Positions 3,604-5,777 of a stretch of 5,777 nt of DNA are shown here, piece by piece. The DNA lies in the NCBI GenBank assembly GCA_937957845.1, contig CALGOD010000771.1, forward strand, positions 1 to 5,777. The letters are read 5' to 3'. Numbering within the stretch: position 1 is the first letter of the stretch; every line of letters begins with the position of its first letter. Source of the DNA: an uncultured Nocardiopsis sp. (lineage in GTDB: Bacteria; Actinomycetota; Actinomycetes; Streptosporangiales; Streptosporangiaceae). The translations under genes were made by a program, and so were the position numbers. The notes beneath the pieces were generated by a model that worked only from the letters and a program-made list of their open reading frames with translations, was not told the DNA's origin and ran no database searches.

Positions 3604-5777
3604 CTACTCCTCCTCGGGAAGGACGGTCCCGGCGCCTCCGTCGATGGTGATCCTCTGTCCGTCGCGAAGCAGCGTCGTCGCTCCGGGCACACAGATCACG
3701 GCGGGAATCCCGTACTCCCGAGCCACGGTGGGCCCGTGCGCCATGGTCGAACCGGTCTCCACGACCAGCCCTCCCGCGGTCATGAACAAGGGCGTCCACC
3801 CCGGGTCCGTGGTCCGCGCGACCAGGATCTCCCCCGGTTCCAGCGAGGCCTCCCCCGGATCGTGGACCACCCGGGCCACGCCGGTCGCCACACCGGTGGA
3901 GGCCGGGACACCGACGAGCTCCCCCCGCCTCCCGGCGGGAGGGGCGGGCAGCGCGGCCTCCACGTCGGTGCCGTCGGACAGCAGGACCGCGGGCACGTGG
4001 CGACGACGCCGCTCGCGCAGGTACGCGGCACGGCGCTCCGCGACCAGGGGCCGCTGGTCCACGCCGTCCAGCAGGGCGCGTACCTCCGGAATCCGCAGGA
4101 ACACGACGTCGTCGGGCAAGGCCAGCCTTCCCTCGTCGACCATCTCGGCACCGATGCGCAGCAGCTGCCGACGGGTCTGGGCCGTCGCGTACAGCCAGAC
4201 GAACTTGGGGTACTCCCGCATCCCGGCCAGGGCACGGGCCCGCCCGAAGCAGAAGTCCGCCAGACGTGCGCGGACCGGACGGGAGGCAAGGGCCCGCCGG
4301 ACCAACGCGCTCCGTGCGCCCTCGGCCGTCGCCACGGCCCGGGAGAACCTTCGGTCGGGCGCCTGCTCCGGGTCGGTGACGCGCAGGTAGTTGGCGATCG
4401 CCGCGAACAGGGGCGCGGGATCCTCCGCCCACCGGGGGACCCCGACGTCGATCTCGGCCGCCCCCCGATGGCCGTACCTCTCCAGGAAGCCGTCGAGGCC
4501 GATGTCGGGGAGGGTTCCCTTCCGGTAAGCGTCCGCCAGTTCCTCCGACGGAGTGCCCTGGAGCAGGTCCCGGTGTTCGCGTGCCCCGTCGGCCAGCCGC
4601 CACAGGGCCAGGTCCATCTGTGTGGTGACGTTGTGCGGCATCCCACCGAGGACCGTGGCCACCTCGCCCTCGCGCGCCACACCCCTGAGCAACAGTTCCG
4701 GAAGCCTTCCACAGAGCAGCCCGACGTAGAGGGGGCCCATCATCGGGGCCGGCCACCGCGCCAACACCCGTCCCTGTAACCCCTTCGCGTACTCCAGCCG
4801 ATCCCCGGCCGTGACCACGTGCGCCGGGGTGTGCGCCACCTCCTCCCGGGCCCGCTCCCCCACCTCCCACATGCGACGTCTGGCCTCGTCGGGATCCAGG
4901 AGCGCGTTCACGCCCCCGCTGAGGACGTCCCAGATCGGCGGCAGTGCCCTTCCGACGGTTCGGGCCACGGCACGTGGATCGGTGCGTCCGCCCGGACGCG
5001 GAGCGAAACGGGGGTCGTCGAGCAGGTGGCGCACGGCCTGTGAGGCCCGGGGTCCGTAGAGGGTCAGGACCTCGGGCAGCCATCCGCGGATCCGGCGGTT
5101 GCGGAGCAACGGGGTGAGATCGAGATAGAGCCGACCTCCCACAGCGGTGAACAGCGCGTTCGCCTCACCTTCGGCGTCGGACTCCGTGCGGATGTTCAGG
5201 ACCCCGAACCACGCCGCCGCGGTGACCTTCAGCACGGACATGCCCATCGGGGTGAACGGGCGCAGCATGCCCTGCATGTGCCCACTCTCGACGTAGGCGC
5301 GTGGCCCGTCCGGGTGGTGGGAAGGCAGAGGGAAGAGGGTGGTGATCGCACGGGACTGAAGTGTCCAGAGTGTGCCTTGGGGGGCGATGGCCCACTCGAT
5401 GTCCTGTGGGGCTTCGAAGTGGCGTTGCAACCGCTCCCCCGTCGCGCGGAGCTCCTCGACCTCGCCCCTGGACAGGCATCCGTCCTCTGGCCCGGAGAGG
5501 GTGCCGTTCGCCGTCACCACATAGTGGTCCGGTCGTACCGTGCCCTCCACCACGGCGGTGCCCAGGCCGGGGACGGCGTCCACGACCGTCTCGCCACGGG
5601 TTCCGGTGACCGGGTCGGCGGTGAACAGCACGCCGGCGGCCCGGGGTTCGACCATGCGCTGCACGATGACGGCCATGTGCACGGAGTCGTCGTCGATGCC
5701 CAGGTCCCGGCGGTAGGCGACGGCTCTGTCGGTCCACAGGGAACCCCAGCATTTCCGGATCGCGGTGAGGAGGTCGT
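3604..5777 (-). CDS. PEP-synthase-like / rifampin-phosphotransferase-like enzyme, 5' end outside window
   Basis: The visible 723 residues are the C-terminal part of a three-domain phosphotransferase. In this family ATP phosphorylates a mobile histidine domain, which passes the phosphate to a substrate. In rifampin phosphotransferase the ATP beta-phosphate goes to the antibiotic. Seen, in visible numbering: the end of the ATP-grasp domain with VIVQRM and GVLFTADPVTG (about 36-58), then IEWA and LQSR, giving candidate nucleotide/metal ligands E127, Q140 and R142. A long central domain includes GGMPHNVTTQMDLALW and ERYGHRGAAEID, both RPH-like. A C-terminal His domain contains DPGWTPLF and MAHGPTVAREYGIPAV with catalytic His680 (codon 3738-3736). 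The frame stays open to 5777, so the GTG at 5682 is internal; about 170 residues appear to be missing. The substrate is uncertain because the His-domain loop differs from the RPH form I remember. A stem-loop follows the stop. Confidence 0.85.
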   Translation of the reverse strand, partial: DLLTAIRKCWGSLWTDRAVAYRRDLGIDDDSVHMAVIVQRMVEPRAAGVLFTADPVTGTRGETVVDAVPGLGTAVVEGTVRPDHYVVTANGTLSGPEDGCLSRGEVEELRATGERLQRHFEAPQDIEWAIAPQGTLWTLQSRAITTLFPLPSHHPDGPRAYVESGHMQGMLRPFTPMGMSVLKVTAAAWFGVLNIRTESDAEGEANALFTAVGGRLYLDLTPLLRNRRIRGWLPEVLTLYGPRASQAVRHLLDDPRFAPRPGGRTDPRAVARTVGRALPPIWDVLSGGVNALLDPDEARRRMWEVGERAREEVAHTPAHVVTAGDRLEYAKGLQGRVLARWPAPMMGPLYVGLLCGRLPELLLRGVAREGEVATVLGGMPHNVTTQMDLALWRLADGAREHRDLLQGTPSEELADAYRKGTLPDIGLDGFLERYGHRGAAEIDVGVPRWAEDPAPLFAAIANYLRVTDPEQAPDRRFSRAVATAEGARSALVRRALASRPVRARLADFCFGRARALAGMREYPKFVWLYATAQTRRQLLRIGAEMVDEGRLALPDDVVFLRIPEVRALLDGVDQRPLVAERRAAYLRERRRRHVPAVLLSDGTDVEAALPAPPAGRRGELVGVPASTGVATGVARVVHDPGEASLEPGEILVARTTDPGWTPLFMTAGGLVVETGSTMAHGPTVAREYGIPAVICVPGATTLLRDGQRITIDGGAGTVLPEEE

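Noticed and set aside
3297..3692. Minus-strand Pro/Ala/Thr-rich open frame of 131 codons
   Set aside because: It begins inside the 3' end of the phosphotransferase gene in another frame, crosses the stem-loop, has no domain, and its third positions lack the strong GC bias of the real genes.
3313..4779. Long plus-strand open frame, Gly/Ala-rich at first, then antisense to the phosphotransferase
   Set aside because: It runs through the stem-loop and over 1 kb antisense to a well-supported enzyme. It has no convincing ribosome binding site, and its later part has the Arg/Gly/Pro-rich composition of a GC-rich shadow frame.
3425..5083. Minus-strand open frame of 552 codons overlapping the phosphotransferase
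   Set aside because: It is Arg/Gly/Pro-rich without family motifs and overlaps, out of frame, a gene with clear ATP-grasp and phospho-histidine motifs.
5680..5682. GTG at 5682 as the true start of the phosphotransferase
   Set aside because: The frame stays open to the window edge and the upstream residues (LLTAIRKCWGSLWTDRAVAY) are the conserved ATP-grasp sequence of this family, so the gene begins beyond 5777.
1..5777. CRISPR array, tRNA, rRNA, insertion sequence or prophage signs
   Set aside because: No regularly spaced repeats, tRNA-like cloverleaf, transposase or integrase motifs, or terminal inverted repeats beyond the single stem-loop were seen.

Overview
The window is GC-rich, with codon third positions almost all G or C, and all genes lie on the minus strand. 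An IdeR/DmdR1-type iron box and codon use typical of high-GC Gram-positives point to an actinomycete. The very acidic exported lipoprotein would fit a halotolerant lineage such as the Nocardiopsidaceae, but the genus is a guess.

Layout, in transcription order (high to low coordinates). (1) 3604-5777 is the 3' three-quarters of a large PEP-synthase-like phosphotransferase, closest in architecture to rifampin phosphotransferase (RPH): end of an ATP-grasp domain, a long central domain and a C-terminal swivelling phospho-histidine domain. Its 5' end lies outside the window. (2) 3537-3578 is a perfect 19-bp inverted repeat with a 4-nt loop, 25 nt after that gene's stop, probably its terminator. 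(3) About 3238-3536 is intergenic with no convincing gene; it holds a G/A-biased low-complexity stretch and a short direct repeat. (4) 3204-3259 is a promoter-operator region with one strong and one degenerate iron box. (5) 1-3166 is a compact ferric-siderophore ABC importer operon: lipoprotein receptor (2210-3166), permease 1 (1174-2202), permease 2 (189-1187) and ATPase (from 192 leftward, cut by the window edge). The genes are 7 nt apart or overlap by 14 and 4 nt.

The importer matches the YclNOPQ / CeuBCDE / FatBCD family by motifs in both permeases, the ATPase N-terminus and the receptor pocket residues. The lipoprotein would capture a ferric catecholate-type siderophore outside the membrane, the two different FecCD permeases would form the channel, and the ATPase would drive import. 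The iron boxes imply repression when iron is replete. No siderophore biosynthesis gene is visible. The phosphotransferase appears to be a separate transcription unit, and nothing in the sequence ties it functionally to iron uptake.
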